A DNA stretch of 64,000 nt from Enterobacter huaxiensis (lineage in GTDB: Bacteria; Pseudomonadota; Gammaproteobacteria; Enterobacterales; Enterobacteriaceae). The position numbers and the translations under genes were made by a program. Position 1 is the first letter of the stretch. The number at the start of each line of letters is the position of its first letter. The notes under the pieces were generated by a model. That model saw nothing but the letters and a program-made list of their open reading frames with translations. It was not told the origin of the DNA and ran no database searches. Location of the stretch: assembly GCF_003594935.2 (NCBI RefSeq), contig NZ_CP043342.1, positions 4,278,001 to 4,342,000 of the forward strand. Reading direction: 5' to 3'. Below are positions 34,776 to 44,399 of this stretch, in pieces.

Positions 34776-36278
34776 TTATGCCGCGATGGCATTCATGATT
34801 GCCGGAACGGAAAGCTTGTCCAGCGGGATCTCAGCCACCTGTTTGCGATCGCGCATGATGATGACGCGGTCGGCGTAGCCCACCAGCTCCTCCAGCTCGG
34901 ACGAAATCACCAGCAGCGCCAGCCCGTCGGCGCAAAGCGTTTCGATCAGGCGGATGATTTCGGCGTGCGCGCCTACGTCAATGCCCCGCGTCGGCTCGTC
35001 GAGGATAAGGAACTGCGGTTTGGTCAGCAGCCAGCGCGACAGCAGCACCTTCTGCTGGTTGCCGCCGGAGAGGAACTCAATCGGCTGTTCCGCGCTCGGC
35101 GTGCGGATACCGAGCTGGCGGATAAAGCGCTCGGCAATGGCGTTCTGCTCTTTGCGGGGTATCGGCCGTAGCCAGCCGCGCTGGGCCTGCAGCGCCAGAA
35201 TGATATTTTCCCGCACGGAGGCCGCGGCAATGATGCCGTCGGTTTTCCTGTCTTCCGGGCAGAAGCCAACCCCGAGACACGAGGCCTGGTGCGGCGATCG
35301 CAGCGCTTGCGGTTTGCCTTTGATCAGCGCGCTGCCGCTGTCCGCCGGCTTGATCCCGAAGATCACCTCGGCGGTTTCGGTACGCCCTGAGCCTAGCAGG
35401 CCCGCCAGCCCGACGATCTCACCGGGGCGAACCTCAAGGCTGAACGGGGCGATGATCCCTTTTTTGCCGTAGTCGCTGAACGCGGCGACCGGTTTATCGC
35501 TCAACAGCGTGCGGCCTGCGCGCTGGAGCGCGTTGGTCTCGAGCTCACGACCGAGCATCATTTTAACCAGCTCAATCTGCGGCAGCTCGCGGGTTTCGCG
35601 GCAGCCGACAAAGCTGCCGTTACGCAGCACCGTGATGCGATCGCTCACTTCATAGACCTGATCGAGGAAGTGGGTAACGAAGATCAGGCTGACCCCCCGA
35701 TCGCGCAGCTGGCGCATCAGGGTGAACAGCATCTCCACTTCCTGAGTATCGAGACTGGCGGTGGGTTCATCGAGGATGAGTACCTTCGCTGAGAGGTCGA
35801 TGGCGCGACAGATGGCGACAATTTGCTGCATCGCCACGGAAAAGCGGTTCAGCGGTTCGCGGACGTCGAGGGAGAAGCCGTACGATTCCATCAGCGTTGT
35901 CGCCCGCGCTTCCATCTCTTTGCGGCGCAGCAGGCCAAAGCGCCGTGGCTCGCGGCCAATAAACAGGTTATCCGCCACCGACATGTTCGGCAGCAGGTTC
36001 ACTTCCTGGTAAACGGTCCCGATCCCCAGCTGTTGGGCATGGGCCGTGTTTTTTGGCGAAATGGCGTTGCCTTCCAGCCAGATGGTGCCGCGATCGGCGT
36101 GATAGACGCCGGTCAGGGCTTTAATCAGCGTCGATTTCCCCGCGCCGTTCTCACCCAGCAGCGCCATGATCTCGCCGCGGCGCAGGCTGAAGTCAACGTT
36201 ATCCAGCGCTTTTACGCCGGGAAAAAATTTGCTTAAGCCCTCTGTGCGGAGGATTTCCTGGTGTTGTTCTGCGGTCAT
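34776..36278 (-). CDS. ytfR: Galactofuranose ABC transporter ATP-binding protein YtfR
   Basis: A 500-residue double ATPase, as in E. coli. The first domain has Walker A GENGAGKS (near 43-50) and Walker B VLILDEPTASLD; the second has a degenerate Walker A (GLLGSGRTE), signature LSGGNQQKV and Walker B FLILDEPTRGID. This two-domain layout is typical of sugar (RbsA/MglA-type) importers. Energises YtfT/YjfF. Confidence 0.97.
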   Translation of the reverse strand: MTAEQHQEILRTEGLSKFFPGVKALDNVDFSLRRGEIMALLGENGAGKSTLIKALTGVYHADRGTIWLEGNAISPKNTAHAQQLGIGTVYQEVNLLPNMSVADNLFIGREPRRFGLLRRKEMEARATTLMESYGFSLDVREPLNRFSVAMQQIVAICRAIDLSAKVLILDEPTASLDTQEVEMLFTLMRQLRDRGVSLIFVTHFLDQVYEVSDRITVLRNGSFVGCRETRELPQIELVKMMLGRELETNALQRAGRTLLSDKPVAAFSDYGKKGIIAPFSLEVRPGEIVGLAGLLGSGRTETAEVIFGIKPADSGSALIKGKPQALRSPHQASCLGVGFCPEDRKTDGIIAAASVRENIILALQAQRGWLRPIPRKEQNAIAERFIRQLGIRTPSAEQPIEFLSGGNQQKVLLSRWLLTKPQFLILDEPTRGIDVGAHAEIIRLIETLCADGLALLVISSELEELVGYADRVIIMRDRKQVAEIPLDKLSVPAIMNAIAA

Positions 36279-36282
36279 GGTT

Positions 36283-36320
36283 CCCCCTCACCCTGCCTCT
36301 CTCCCCGGAGGGGAGAGGGG
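36283..36320. repeat. Palindromic intergenic repeat (CCCTCTCCC family), single copy
   Basis: CCCCCTCACCCTGCCTCTCTCCCC and GGGGAGAGGGG form one hairpin between ytfQ and ytfR. It belongs to the same family as 15942-16021. Confidence 0.75.
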
Positions 36321-36328
36321 ATAGTATC

Positions 36329-36358
36329 GTAGGCCGGGTAAGCGCAGCGCCACCCGGC
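36329..36358. repeat. REP-type palindrome
   Basis: GTAGGCCGGGTAAGCGC-AGCGCCACCCGGC, directly next to the previous repeat in the ytfQ-ytfR gap. REP hairpins in such a position commonly protect the upstream mRNA, here that of the abundant binding protein YtfQ. Confidence 0.8.
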
Positions 36359-36370
36359 AATTACACGGGC

Positions 36371-37327
36371 TTAGTAGCCCATATTTTTCTTCTTCTCTAA
36401 CTCTTCTTTCGCGGTATCCGGCAGATAGAGCGTGGATTTGGTGACCGTCACTTTCTCTGGCATGGTGCCGTCTTTCTTGAATTTCTCCAGCGCGTCAAAT
36501 GCCGGGCCGGCCATATTTGGCGTCAGCTCGACGCTGGCATTCGCTTCACCGTCGATCATCGCTTTGTAGATATCAGGCACGCCGTCGATAGAGCCGGTGA
36601 GGATATCTTTGCCCGGCTTCAGGCCCGCCTCTTTGATGGCCTGGATGGCGCCGATTACCATGTCGTCGTTGTGGGCGTAAACCATGCAGATGTTCTTGCC
36701 GTTGTTTTCAGCCTTGATAAAGCTCTCCATGACCTCTTTGCCCTTACTGCGGGTAAAGTCGCCGGACTGGGAGCGGATAATCTTGATGTTTGGCGCTTTG
36801 GCGATAGCCTCAGCGAAGCCTTTCTTACGGTCGATAGCCACGCTCGCGCCGACGGTCCCCTGCAGCTCAACGACGTTACACGGCTTGCCGTCGACCTGTT
36901 TTATCAGCCAGTCGCCAATCAGCTGGCCTTCAAGCACGTTATTGGCGGTGACGGTGGTCATATAGAGAGATTTGTCTTTTACATCAATGGAACGATCGAG
37001 CAGGAAGACCGGAATTTCAGCGTCTTTCGCTTCCTTCAGCACCGGTTCCCAGCCCGTAGCCACGACGGGCGCAATGAAGATGGCATCCACGCCCTGGGCG
37101 ATAAAGGAGCGTACCGCCTTGATCTGGTTCTCCTGTTTTTGCTGGCCATCGGCGATTTTCAGCGTGATGCCGCGTTTTTCGGCCTCGCTTTTCGCAACGC
37201 TGGTCTCAGCCGCGCGCCAGCCCGATTCAGAGCCGACCTGTGAAAAACCTACGGTTAAAGGTGCGGCCATCGCCATAGACGACATGGCTGCCGAAACTGC
37301 TGTGACAAGAAGTAAGCGCTTCCACAT
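36371..37327 (-). CDS. ytfQ: Galactofuranose ABC transporter substrate-binding protein YtfQ
   Basis: Periplasmic sugar-binding protein of 318 residues. The signal peptide is MWKRLLLVTAVSAAMSSMAMA, before APLTVGFSQVG. The body has the RbsB-like fold (VDAIFIAPVVATGWEPVLKEA, NICMVYAHNDDMVIGAIQAI). Start ATG 37327; the longer in-frame reading begins inside promoter sequence. First gene of ytfQRT-yjfF, separated from ytfR by a repeat-bearing gap of 92 bases. Confidence 0.96.
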   Translation of the reverse strand: MWKRLLLVTAVSAAMSSMAMAAPLTVGFSQVGSESGWRAAETSVAKSEAEKRGITLKIADGQQKQENQIKAVRSFIAQGVDAIFIAPVVATGWEPVLKEAKDAEIPVFLLDRSIDVKDKSLYMTTVTANNVLEGQLIGDWLIKQVDGKPCNVVELQGTVGASVAIDRKKGFAEAIAKAPNIKIIRSQSGDFTRSKGKEVMESFIKAENNGKNICMVYAHNDDMVIGAIQAIKEAGLKPGKDILTGSIDGVPDIYKAMIDGEANASVELTPNMAGPAFDALEKFKKDGTMPEKVTVTKSTLYLPDTAKEELEKKKNMGY

Positions 37328-37398
37328 ATGAACGTCCTCGTAGGGGTGTTTATTATTGGTTAAAAGGTGTTCTGCGAAATGACTATAGCCAATGAAAT

Positions 37399-37419
37399 AT
37401 GTAACGAATTGCGTTACAT
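37399..37419. promoter_or_regulatory. Inverted repeat in the ytfQ promoter region
   Basis: ATGTAACG-AATTG-CGTTACAT, perfect 8-bp arms, 72-92 bases upstream of ytfQ. Candidate operator; regulator unknown. Confidence 0.4.
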
Positions 37420-37457
37420 CACACTTCAGAAAAGTGAATGAAACGTTAATCACAAGT

Positions 37458-37473
37458 TTGTAATCGCTTTCAT
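37458..37473. promoter_or_regulatory. GalR/GalS-like operator between ytfQ and ppa
   Basis: TTGTAATCGCTTTCAT matches the GalR consensus GTGKAANCGNTTNCAC at 11 of 13 defined positions. Galactose-type control of a galactofuranose importer would make sense, although the site is 131 bases from the ytfQ start. Confidence 0.4.
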
Positions 37474-37590
37474 TTTCGCATTTAAAATGCAGCTGAGTTT
37501 ATGGATTATCCTGTCATGGAATCGGTCTGAAAAGTGGGGCGAACGAGGAGAGAAGGCGAAAACAGGCAGAGACATTAAGCGCCAGTTGGC

Positions 37591-37596
37591 TATAAT
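37591..37596 (+). promoter_or_regulatory. -10 element of the ppa promoter
   Basis: A perfect TATAAT 40 bases before the ppa start. The -35 region is weak. Confidence 0.5.
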
Positions 37597-37636
37597 ACCT
37601 GCCACTTGTTTACCATCCAATTTAAAGGACACAGAC

Positions 37637-38167
37637 ATGAGCTTACTCAACGTCCCTGCGGGTAAAGAACTGCCAGAAGACATCTACGTTGTTATCGAAA
37701 TCCCGGCTAACGCAGATCCAATCAAATACGAAGTGGACAAAGATAGCGGTGCCCTGTTCGTAGACCGTTTCATGTCTACCGCAATGTTCTATCCGTGCAA
37801 CTACGGCTACATCAACCACACCCTGTCTCTGGACGGTGACCCGGTTGACGTACTGGTCCCAACGCCATACCCGCTGGAGCCAGGCTCAGTTATTCGCTGC
37901 CGTCCAGTTGGCGTGCTGAAAATGACCGACGAATCCGGTGAAGATGCGAAGCTGGTTGCGGTACCGCACACCAAGCTGAGCAAAGAGTACGATCACATCA
38001 AAGATGTGAACGACCTGCCAGAGCTGCTGAAAGCGCAGATCACTCACTTCTTCGAGCACTACAAAGACCTCGAAAAAGGCAAGTGGGTTAAAGTTGACGG
38101 CTGGGACAACGCTGAAGCTGCGAAAGCAGAAATCATCGCGTCCTTCGAGCGTGCTGCTAAGAAGTAA
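37637..38167 (+). CDS. ppa: Inorganic pyrophosphatase
   Basis: Essential cytoplasmic Mg2+-dependent hydrolase of pyrophosphate, 176 residues as in E. coli. The active-site signature is in LDGDPVDVLVPTPYPL (near 65-80), with the metal-binding aspartates. Start ATG 37637 after AAAGGA; an upstream in-frame reading extends through the promoter. Divergent from ytfQ and closed by a terminator. Confidence 0.98.
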   Translation: MSLLNVPAGKELPEDIYVVIEIPANADPIKYEVDKDSGALFVDRFMSTAMFYPCNYGYINHTLSLDGDPVDVLVPTPYPLEPGSVIRCRPVGVLKMTDESGEDAKLVAVPHTKLSKEYDHIKDVNDLPELLKAQITHFFEHYKDLEKGKWVKVDGWDNAEAAKAEIIASFERAAKK

Positions 38168-38186
38168 TGCTCACAGCTGTTCATGA

Positions 38187-38211
38187 AGGCCCCGCGAGTC
38201 GGGGCTTTTTT
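38187..38211 (+). terminator. Terminator of ppa
   Basis: GCCCCG-CGAGT-CGGGGC followed by TTTTTT. Confidence 0.9.
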
Positions 38212-38227
38212 GTGGCTGGTGAGTTTT

Positions 38228-38272
38228 GCCCGGCGGCGCTACGCGTGCACGGGCCTACAGTGAATATGTAGG
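38228..38272. repeat. REP-type palindrome between ppa and ytfP
   Basis: GCCCGGCGGCGCTACGCG...GCACGGGCCTAC, a REP variant, followed by a partial GTAGGC copy. Confidence 0.65.
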
Positions 38273-38282
38273 CAAAAGGCGC

Positions 38283-38314
38283 AAAAAAAACAACGCCACC
38301 TTTCGGTGGCGTTG
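38283..38314 (-). terminator. Terminator of the tamA-tamB-ytfP operon
   Basis: CAACGCCACC-TTTC-GGTGGCGTTG (38291-38314) with eight T following on the minus strand. Confidence 0.9.
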
Positions 38315-38321
38315 TCGTTTA

Positions 38322-38666
38322 TCAGTACTGGTCTCTGTCTAACCAGTTACCGCTTTCAATCCGCGTTAACCCTTCAACCGAACGCTGGTACACATACATC
38401 CATGCACTGCCGTACGGCGTCTGGATCAACTGACGTGCGTATTCACCGCCCCTGGTGCGCAAGGCATCCAGTTCGGCAAGCGTGGCATTATCAATACGAT
38501 AAACTTCACCCTGTACCGTTCCTTCGCCCGGAACCGCGCCTGGATAGTGGCCCAGACTGTACAACTGGTAGTTCTCAATATTGTAATTACCCATTAACTG
38601 GGCGTTGGTCATCCAGTGACTGTTGCCCTGCTTCGTGCGTAAACTACCGTAGACAAATATTCGCAT
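38322..38666 (-). CDS. ytfP: Gamma-glutamylcyclotransferase-like protein YtfP
   Basis: A 114-residue protein of the GGCT/AIG2 fold with the N-terminal substrate-loop motif MRIFVYGSLR and the conserved acidic region VYRIDNATLAELDALR. Its molecular job is not firmly known. It starts 2 bases after the tamB stop and completes the tamA-tamB-ytfP operon, conserved in E. coli. Confidence 0.95.
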   Translation of the reverse strand: MRIFVYGSLRTKQGNSHWMTNAQLMGNYNIENYQLYSLGHYPGAVPGEGTVQGEVYRIDNATLAELDALRTRGGEYARQLIQTPYGSAWMYVYQRSVEGLTRIESGNWLDRDQY

Positions 38667-38668
38667 TG

Positions 38669-41600
38669 CTAGAACTCAAACTGATAGAGCACATCGAGCG
38701 CCTGATCTATGCCAGACACCGCTTCCAGATATAGCTTAGGCATCAGGCGATAGCGTAGCGTGAGTGTGGCTAATGAGTCAAAGATCCCCACGCCATATTT
38801 TACCTGCAGACCCGGCAGTACATAGCCGCTGACTACCACCTGCGAGGAGTCACCCACGCCCTGGGTATCCAGCGCCAGATTGCTTACGCCGAACGTCTCG
38901 CCGATTTTACCCACAACCTGCCCACTTTGTGCAACCCCCAGGCCAACTAACATTGACGTCATTGCCGCACTGTCGCTTTGACCACTCTCCAGCCCCTGCC
39001 CGCGCAGCAGGTACGATAATGCTTCCTGCTGCGACATCGCCGGGTCGGAGAAGATCTCCGCCTTCGGTTCGTCGGCAGAGCCGGTCACGCGAACGCCCGC
39101 AATCACGTCGTTTTCGGTCGCCTCCGGGTTACGAATGGCCTCGATATTCAACAACGGCTGATCAGGTGGGCCAGAGAACAGCAGTTCACCTTTACGCACA
39201 ATCAGATCCTGACCGTAGGCGTGGAAGCGCCCCTCTGGAATATTGATTTGTCCGTTCAGGCCAAGCCCCTGTTTATCCTGCGCCACTTTAAGATCGCCCG
39301 TGAGCCTCGCCTTCAGCCCAAACGCATCCAACCGCACGTTATTCCCCACGTGTACGATTAGATTACTATTAATCGGTATGCCGGCGCTCTTCTGTTCGAC
39401 AGGTTTAAGATTTTCATCCAGTAAAACTTCATCGCTGGAGACGCCGACGGCGCTTTCCGGCACGTCGTGGACCACGATGCGCGCCCAAGGCACGTCGACG
39501 CGCCCGTCAAGGGTAAACAGGCTTGGCGTGGCCTCAAAGACCACGTCCGGCGAGACGTCCAGCCGCACCATAGGCGGAACGGTGATACGGACCCGGCTGC
39601 CCTTCGCCGCCACGCGGGCGCGCCAGTTATCAAGCTGGCTCCAGTCGGCATCGCCGCTGAGGTTGATTTCCCCCTGCTGCGTACGTACGACACCGGCGAG
39701 CGTTGAGCTTCTGCCGTTGAAGTTCATCGCAATCTGGCTTGGCTGCATATCAAACGGCATAAAGTTTCCGTCAATATCAAGGCCGTTCAGCTGCATCTGT
39801 CCGAACAGCTGCGGGCTTTGCGCATCGCCGGCCAGGCGCAGGTTAGCGCTGAGCATGCCCTCTGCTTTTTCCCCGCGGGAGAAAATCGGGTTCACCATCG
39901 CCAGGTTGACGTTGCGGATATTCACGCTGCCGCCCAGATTGCGCCGACCTTGCGGGTCGGTAATCTGCACCTGCCCGTCAAGCTGACCGTTATTGGTCAG
40001 GCGGATCAGCCACCCCAGCTCGGCGCGGTTGTTATGCAGGTCCGCGCTCAGGTTCAGGGTGTCAAACGCCAGCGGAAGCGGCGCGTCGTTGACGTCCTGC
40101 GTCACCTTTACGTTACGCCCGGAAAGCGTCACGCTGCCCTGCGGCAGCCCCTCTTTGGTGGTGTCCCATGACACATCCGCCTTACCGCTGAAGACGCCGC
40201 TGGCCTGGGTTGTTTCCGGCATAAACGGCTTCAGCATCGCCAGATCGAAGCGGTTGAGGTTGATCTGCGCACGCCCTTCCGCCCCCGCATCGATAGTCTG
40301 CGGTACGCAAAGCTCGGCATTGGGGTTTGTCCAGCAGTGCGGCCCAATGCTGATTTTCTGCTCGGCGTTGCGGTAGTCCAGCGCAATAGAACGCGACAGC
40401 GCCAGCGGCCCTACCGGCGTGCTGAAGCGGGTATTATCCAGCGTGCCTCTCCAGCGCTCTTCCTTGCGGTCGAAGCTGCCCTTCAGGTGGAGCTGCCCGG
40501 AGACCGGCTCACCCTGCACGCGCAGCTGGAGGTCGTGCTGCTTCTCGTTACCTTTGGCCTCCAGCGTCACCAGACTGAGGTTCACATCCGGCTGGGAGAT
40601 GCGCTCTACGCGCAGGTTCAGGTTCCCGCCGATCTGATCGGTAGATTTTACATCCCCCTGAACGCGCACGCGGGCGACGGAGAGTTCCTGCCAGCGCAGA
40701 TTGTTGGCGGTAATATCCGCCAGCAGCTGAGGCGCCTCAACCGTGCCGCGCACCTTCACTAAGCCTTTCGCGGTGCCGCCAAGCCCCGGCAGGGCATTGT
40801 CCAGATTCGGCGCATCGATGGTGGCATCCAGCTCGAGATCCTTCACCCCCAGCTCGCCTTTGATATCCGCCGTGTTGCGGCCCAGCGCCACGTGCAGACC
40901 CGGGATCACCCACTGGAGATAGCTGTTGCCCTTGAGGGAGCCTTCAACGTTAACCTTGTTCTGCTTCACGTTACCGGCGAGCTTGATTTCCGGGACGTCC
41001 ATCTGCCACGTGCCGCCGTACAGGCTGCCCCGCGTCTTGATCAGGCCGTCAAGTTTAGACGGCCAGTCCGGCACCTCTTTGGCGGTGTTGATGCCCGTAA
41101 GCTTGAGCTCCCCGCGCCAGCTGATCGCCTGCTGCCAGTCGAGCAGCGCGGTCAGTTCGGTTTTTCCTTCCAGCGCCGCGACGGTCAGCTTATCGAGGTT
41201 AACCTGCTGTTCATTGCCTTTGGCATCAAGGGTGATTGTCGCGGGCGGAACGCCCTGCCCCTTCACCGCCGTGCGGAACGACAGCGTGTAGTCGGTCATC
41301 TTGCCGCTCAGCTTCAGCTTCAGGTCATCGGCCTGGAACTGCTTCTCGCCGGTGAACGGCCAGTACAGCTGCTGGCTGACTATCTCCAGGTTGATCGGCA
41401 GTCCGGCTTCCGCCAGCTGGGTTTGTCCGCGCAGCACCATATCCACCGGGCCGGAGAGGTTCACGCCGAACTCCAGCTTCTCGCGCAGGGCACCGCCGAC
41501 CTTCAGCTTCACCTTCTCGCCCTTGAGCGGGTCGATGTTGAGCGCGCTGTTGAGGGTAATATTCACCGGCCAGTTGTCGCGCAGCAACGCGTTCCCCGAC

Positions 41601-42445
41601 GCGTTAACCGAGCCTTGATTCGTGTCGATATCCAGCGCGTCGAGCTTCATGTTGCCGTCGATGCTGCTGACCTTAAGCAGCATGTTGTAGACCGTCAGGT
41701 CGGTATCGCCCGTCAGGCGCAGCTGCTCGCCCTTGAACTCCTCAATATTGAGGTTCAGCGGCAGATGCACGTCCGTCATCTCGGGTAATACGGGCTTAGA
41801 GAAGAGATCCTTTAACGTTTCGCCCAGCGGTTTTTCGTCCGGCTGCGGGTTCTGGATCTTCGGCTCGACGATCTCTTCCTGCGCCACGTCGGCGACTTTA
41901 GGCAATGCAATCAGCAGCCCCTGAAGCGAGGTGGGCGTCAGGGTGAGGTTTTTCTCCTGCCAGCGCAGGCCGGAGGTGAAGTCCATCACCGACACGGTGG
42001 TGTCGTCGATTTTGATATTGACGTTATCCAGCGCCACGCGATAGAGCGCGATCGGGTACGGCGTAGAGAGGTTCAGCGGGCCGCTATCCTCTTCTTTAAC
42101 TGGCGCTGTCTTCGGCATTTTTTTCGAATCAATCGCCACGTTGACATCTTTTAGCGACAGATCGTTTACGCACAGCCTGCTGTCCCGCAGGCAGCCCAGC
42201 TTCACCGCCAGATGAAACTCACCCGCGTTCACCGCCACGCCAGGCTGTTCGTAGCGAATATTCTTCAGGCGCAGATCGCGCCAGCCGCCGGTCACCTGGC
42301 CAATTTCCAGCCCCGGCACCCAGCGGTTTGCCGCGTTAAACAGCAGGTGCAGGCCGGTCGTCGTGCCGACCAGAAACGCCACCGTACCGAGCAACAGCAC
42401 GATAAAAATCAGCACCCCGAGGCTTATCTTCTTCCATAAACTCAT
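38669..42445 (-). CDS. tamB: Translocation and assembly module subunit TamB
   Basis: A 1258-residue AsmA-like periplasm-spanning protein, one residue from the E. coli length. A single N-terminal membrane anchor (LGVLIFIVLLLGTVAFLVG, about 8-26) is followed by about 1100 residues of repetitive beta structure, and a C-terminal DUF490/TamB domain ending in a beta-signal-like YRLMPKLYLEAVSG...LYQFEF. It works with TamA in outer-membrane protein insertion and is implicated in phospholipid transport. Its ATG overlaps the tamA stop (ATGA), so the two are translationally coupled. Confidence 0.97.
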   Translation of the reverse strand: MSLWKKISLGVLIFIVLLLGTVAFLVGTTTGLHLLFNAANRWVPGLEIGQVTGGWRDLRLKNIRYEQPGVAVNAGEFHLAVKLGCLRDSRLCVNDLSLKDVNVAIDSKKMPKTAPVKEEDSGPLNLSTPYPIALYRVALDNVNIKIDDTTVSVMDFTSGLRWQEKNLTLTPTSLQGLLIALPKVADVAQEEIVEPKIQNPQPDEKPLGETLKDLFSKPVLPEMTDVHLPLNLNIEEFKGEQLRLTGDTDLTVYNMLLKVSSIDGNMKLDALDIDTNQGSVNASGNALLRDNWPVNITLNSALNIDPLKGEKVKLKVGGALREKLEFGVNLSGPVDMVLRGQTQLAEAGLPINLEIVSQQLYWPFTGEKQFQADDLKLKLSGKMTDYTLSFRTAVKGQGVPPATITLDAKGNEQQVNLDKLTVAALEGKTELTALLDWQQAISWRGELKLTGINTAKEVPDWPSKLDGLIKTRGSLYGGTWQMDVPEIKLAGNVKQNKVNVEGSLKGNSYLQWVIPGLHVALGRNTADIKGELGVKDLELDATIDAPNLDNALPGLGGTAKGLVKVRGTVEAPQLLADITANNLRWQELSVARVRVQGDVKSTDQIGGNLNLRVERISQPDVNLSLVTLEAKGNEKQHDLQLRVQGEPVSGQLHLKGSFDRKEERWRGTLDNTRFSTPVGPLALSRSIALDYRNAEQKISIGPHCWTNPNAELCVPQTIDAGAEGRAQINLNRFDLAMLKPFMPETTQASGVFSGKADVSWDTTKEGLPQGSVTLSGRNVKVTQDVNDAPLPLAFDTLNLSADLHNNRAELGWLIRLTNNGQLDGQVQITDPQGRRNLGGSVNIRNVNLAMVNPIFSRGEKAEGMLSANLRLAGDAQSPQLFGQMQLNGLDIDGNFMPFDMQPSQIAMNFNGRSSTLAGVVRTQQGEINLSGDADWSQLDNWRARVAAKGSRVRITVPPMVRLDVSPDVVFEATPSLFTLDGRVDVPWARIVVHDVPESAVGVSSDEVLLDENLKPVEQKSAGIPINSNLIVHVGNNVRLDAFGLKARLTGDLKVAQDKQGLGLNGQINIPEGRFHAYGQDLIVRKGELLFSGPPDQPLLNIEAIRNPEATENDVIAGVRVTGSADEPKAEIFSDPAMSQQEALSYLLRGQGLESGQSDSAAMTSMLVGLGVAQSGQVVGKIGETFGVSNLALDTQGVGDSSQVVVSGYVLPGLQVKYGVGIFDSLATLTLRYRLMPKLYLEAVSGIDQALDVLYQFEF

Positions 42446-44175
42446 AATTCAGGCCCCAGACCGATGTAAAACTGTAATCCGTGTTCGTCTTTGTCGCCCA
42501 CCGGAACGGCGAAATCGAGCTTGATTGGCCCGACCGGGGACTGCCAGCGCACGCCAACGCCTGCGCCGGTTTTGAAATCGCTGCGACGGATATCGTTCAC
42601 CGCCTCACCGCCGTCCATAAACATCGCGCCCCACCACTTGCCGCTGACGTTGTACTGGTACTCCAGCGAGCCGGTCGCCAGCTTGGACGCCCCGGTCAGC
42701 TGGCCTTTCTCATTTTCAGGCGAGATGGATTTGAACTTATACCCGCGAATGCTGCGGTCGCCCCCGGCGAAGAAACGCAGGTCCGGTGGAACGCGCTCGA
42801 AATCACCGGTCTCGATCCAGCCGAGGTTGCCGCGCATCACAAAGCGGTGTTTGTCATACAGCGTACGGATCCAGACGTTTTGCGCCTGCACCACGGAGAA
42901 ATCCACGTCAGAGCCCCAGGCGGAGTTGGAGTAGTCAATGGAGTAACGCTGCGAATCTCCCCAGGTGGGCATCAGGCCGCCGCGCGAGCGGGTACGGCTG
43001 ATCATCACCCCGGGATAGAGCAGCATAGTGGTGTTGGTGACGTTTGCCTGAGTAAAGTGGTCGAGGCTCCAGCGCAGGTTAATGGCGCGCTGCCAGCCGC
43101 TGGAGAGGTCCCAGAAACGGGAGACCGCGAGCGTGGTGGAATCCTGCTCGGTGTCGTTCAAATCGGTGCGCTTAAAGCCGCCCTGCAGCAGGTAATACTG
43201 CTCAAGCGGGTTTTTCAGCAGCGGCATTTTGTAACTGAAATCAAGCTGCTGTTCCGGCGCGGAGATGCTCGCGCTGGTCGTCAGGCTGTGGCCGTAGGAG
43301 TTTATCCACGGTTTTTTCCACGTCGCCCTGACGCGCGGGCCGACGTCGGTGGAGTATCCCCCGCCGAGCTCAATCGTATTCTCGGTGCGCGGCGAAACCA
43401 CGCCGTGCAGCGGCAATACCTTGGTTTTACGTGCCTTATCAAACTCCGGTGCAACAACGACCGAGTTAAACCAGCCGGTTGCCGACAGGCGGCGGTTGAG
43501 CTCGCCCAGGTCGCTCGACTGGTAATAATCGCCTTTTTTAAACGGTACCAGGTTTTGCAGGTACTCTTCGCGGATTTGCGACCCTTCAAAGGTCACATCG
43601 CCGAAGCGATAGCGCTCCCCGCTGTCAAAATCGATATCCCAGAAGGCCTGACGCCGCTCAACCGCCACGCCCAGCTGGCTTTTGTTGAACTGGCTGTCGA
43701 AGTAGCCTTTACGCAACGAAACGTTGGTGAGCGATCTTTTGAAGCGGTCGTAGTCACCGTGGTTCAGCACCGTGCCGACTTTAGGCCGCGCGCTGAGCAG
43801 GTCCAGATAATCGCGATCCGTACGCGCACCGCCGCGCAGCACCACGTCGGTGCCGCCAATCAATACCGGTTCGCCCGCCGAGACGCGGGCAATCAACACC
43901 TGCCGCCCCTTGGCCGGAGGCGGACGTAAATCAAAATCGATGGTGGGTTCGTAGTAACCCAGCGCTTTCAGCCCTTCGCGGATCGCATCGTCCACGCGCG
44001 CGCGAAAACGCCGGTCCGGCGTGACTTCATCACTCTGGATCGTCGACAGCTGCGCGCGCACGTTTTTTTCCAGCGCCCCGGATAACCCCTCAACCTGCAA
44101 ACGGACATTCGCCGCGCTGGCAATCCCGCTTGTCAGCAATAGGCTGACTAGACATAACTGGCGGATTTTTGTCAC
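42442..44175 (-). CDS. tamA: Translocation and assembly module subunit TamA
   Basis: Omp85-family outer-membrane protein, 577 residues as in E. coli. The signal peptide is about 20 residues (TKIRQLCLVSLLLTSGIASA, before ANVRLQVEGLSG); three POTRA domains (about 25-265) precede a 16-stranded barrel with the RGYKFKSISPEN region near lid motif positions and a C-terminal FYIGLGPEL. The start is a GTG at 44175, five bases after GGAG; the longer ATG reading does not match the family. Divergent from msrA. Confidence 0.95.
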   Translation of the reverse strand: MTKIRQLCLVSLLLTSGIASAANVRLQVEGLSGALEKNVRAQLSTIQSDEVTPDRRFRARVDDAIREGLKALGYYEPTIDFDLRPPPAKGRQVLIARVSAGEPVLIGGTDVVLRGGARTDRDYLDLLSARPKVGTVLNHGDYDRFKRSLTNVSLRKGYFDSQFNKSQLGVAVERRQAFWDIDFDSGERYRFGDVTFEGSQIREEYLQNLVPFKKGDYYQSSDLGELNRRLSATGWFNSVVVAPEFDKARKTKVLPLHGVVSPRTENTIELGGGYSTDVGPRVRATWKKPWINSYGHSLTTSASISAPEQQLDFSYKMPLLKNPLEQYYLLQGGFKRTDLNDTEQDSTTLAVSRFWDLSSGWQRAINLRWSLDHFTQANVTNTTMLLYPGVMISRTRSRGGLMPTWGDSQRYSIDYSNSAWGSDVDFSVVQAQNVWIRTLYDKHRFVMRGNLGWIETGDFERVPPDLRFFAGGDRSIRGYKFKSISPENEKGQLTGASKLATGSLEYQYNVSGKWWGAMFMDGGEAVNDIRRSDFKTGAGVGVRWQSPVGPIKLDFAVPVGDKDEHGLQFYIGLGPEL

Positions 44176-44399
44176 GTTTTCTCCTGAATATCCCTGTTTC
44201 CACCCTGGAAGCAAATGAAGTGCCGCTCCGCGGCGCAATACGGCCTGTTAGCCAAAAACCCAATTCGCGGGTTGAAAAAGGGTGTAACACCCAAATATTT
44301 CTTATGATTAAATCTAGACTCATTCAGCGCATTTATTGTGTTCAATTAAACGCGTCGTGACAACCTTAACTGAAACATCGCTACCCCGGAGGCCCCACC

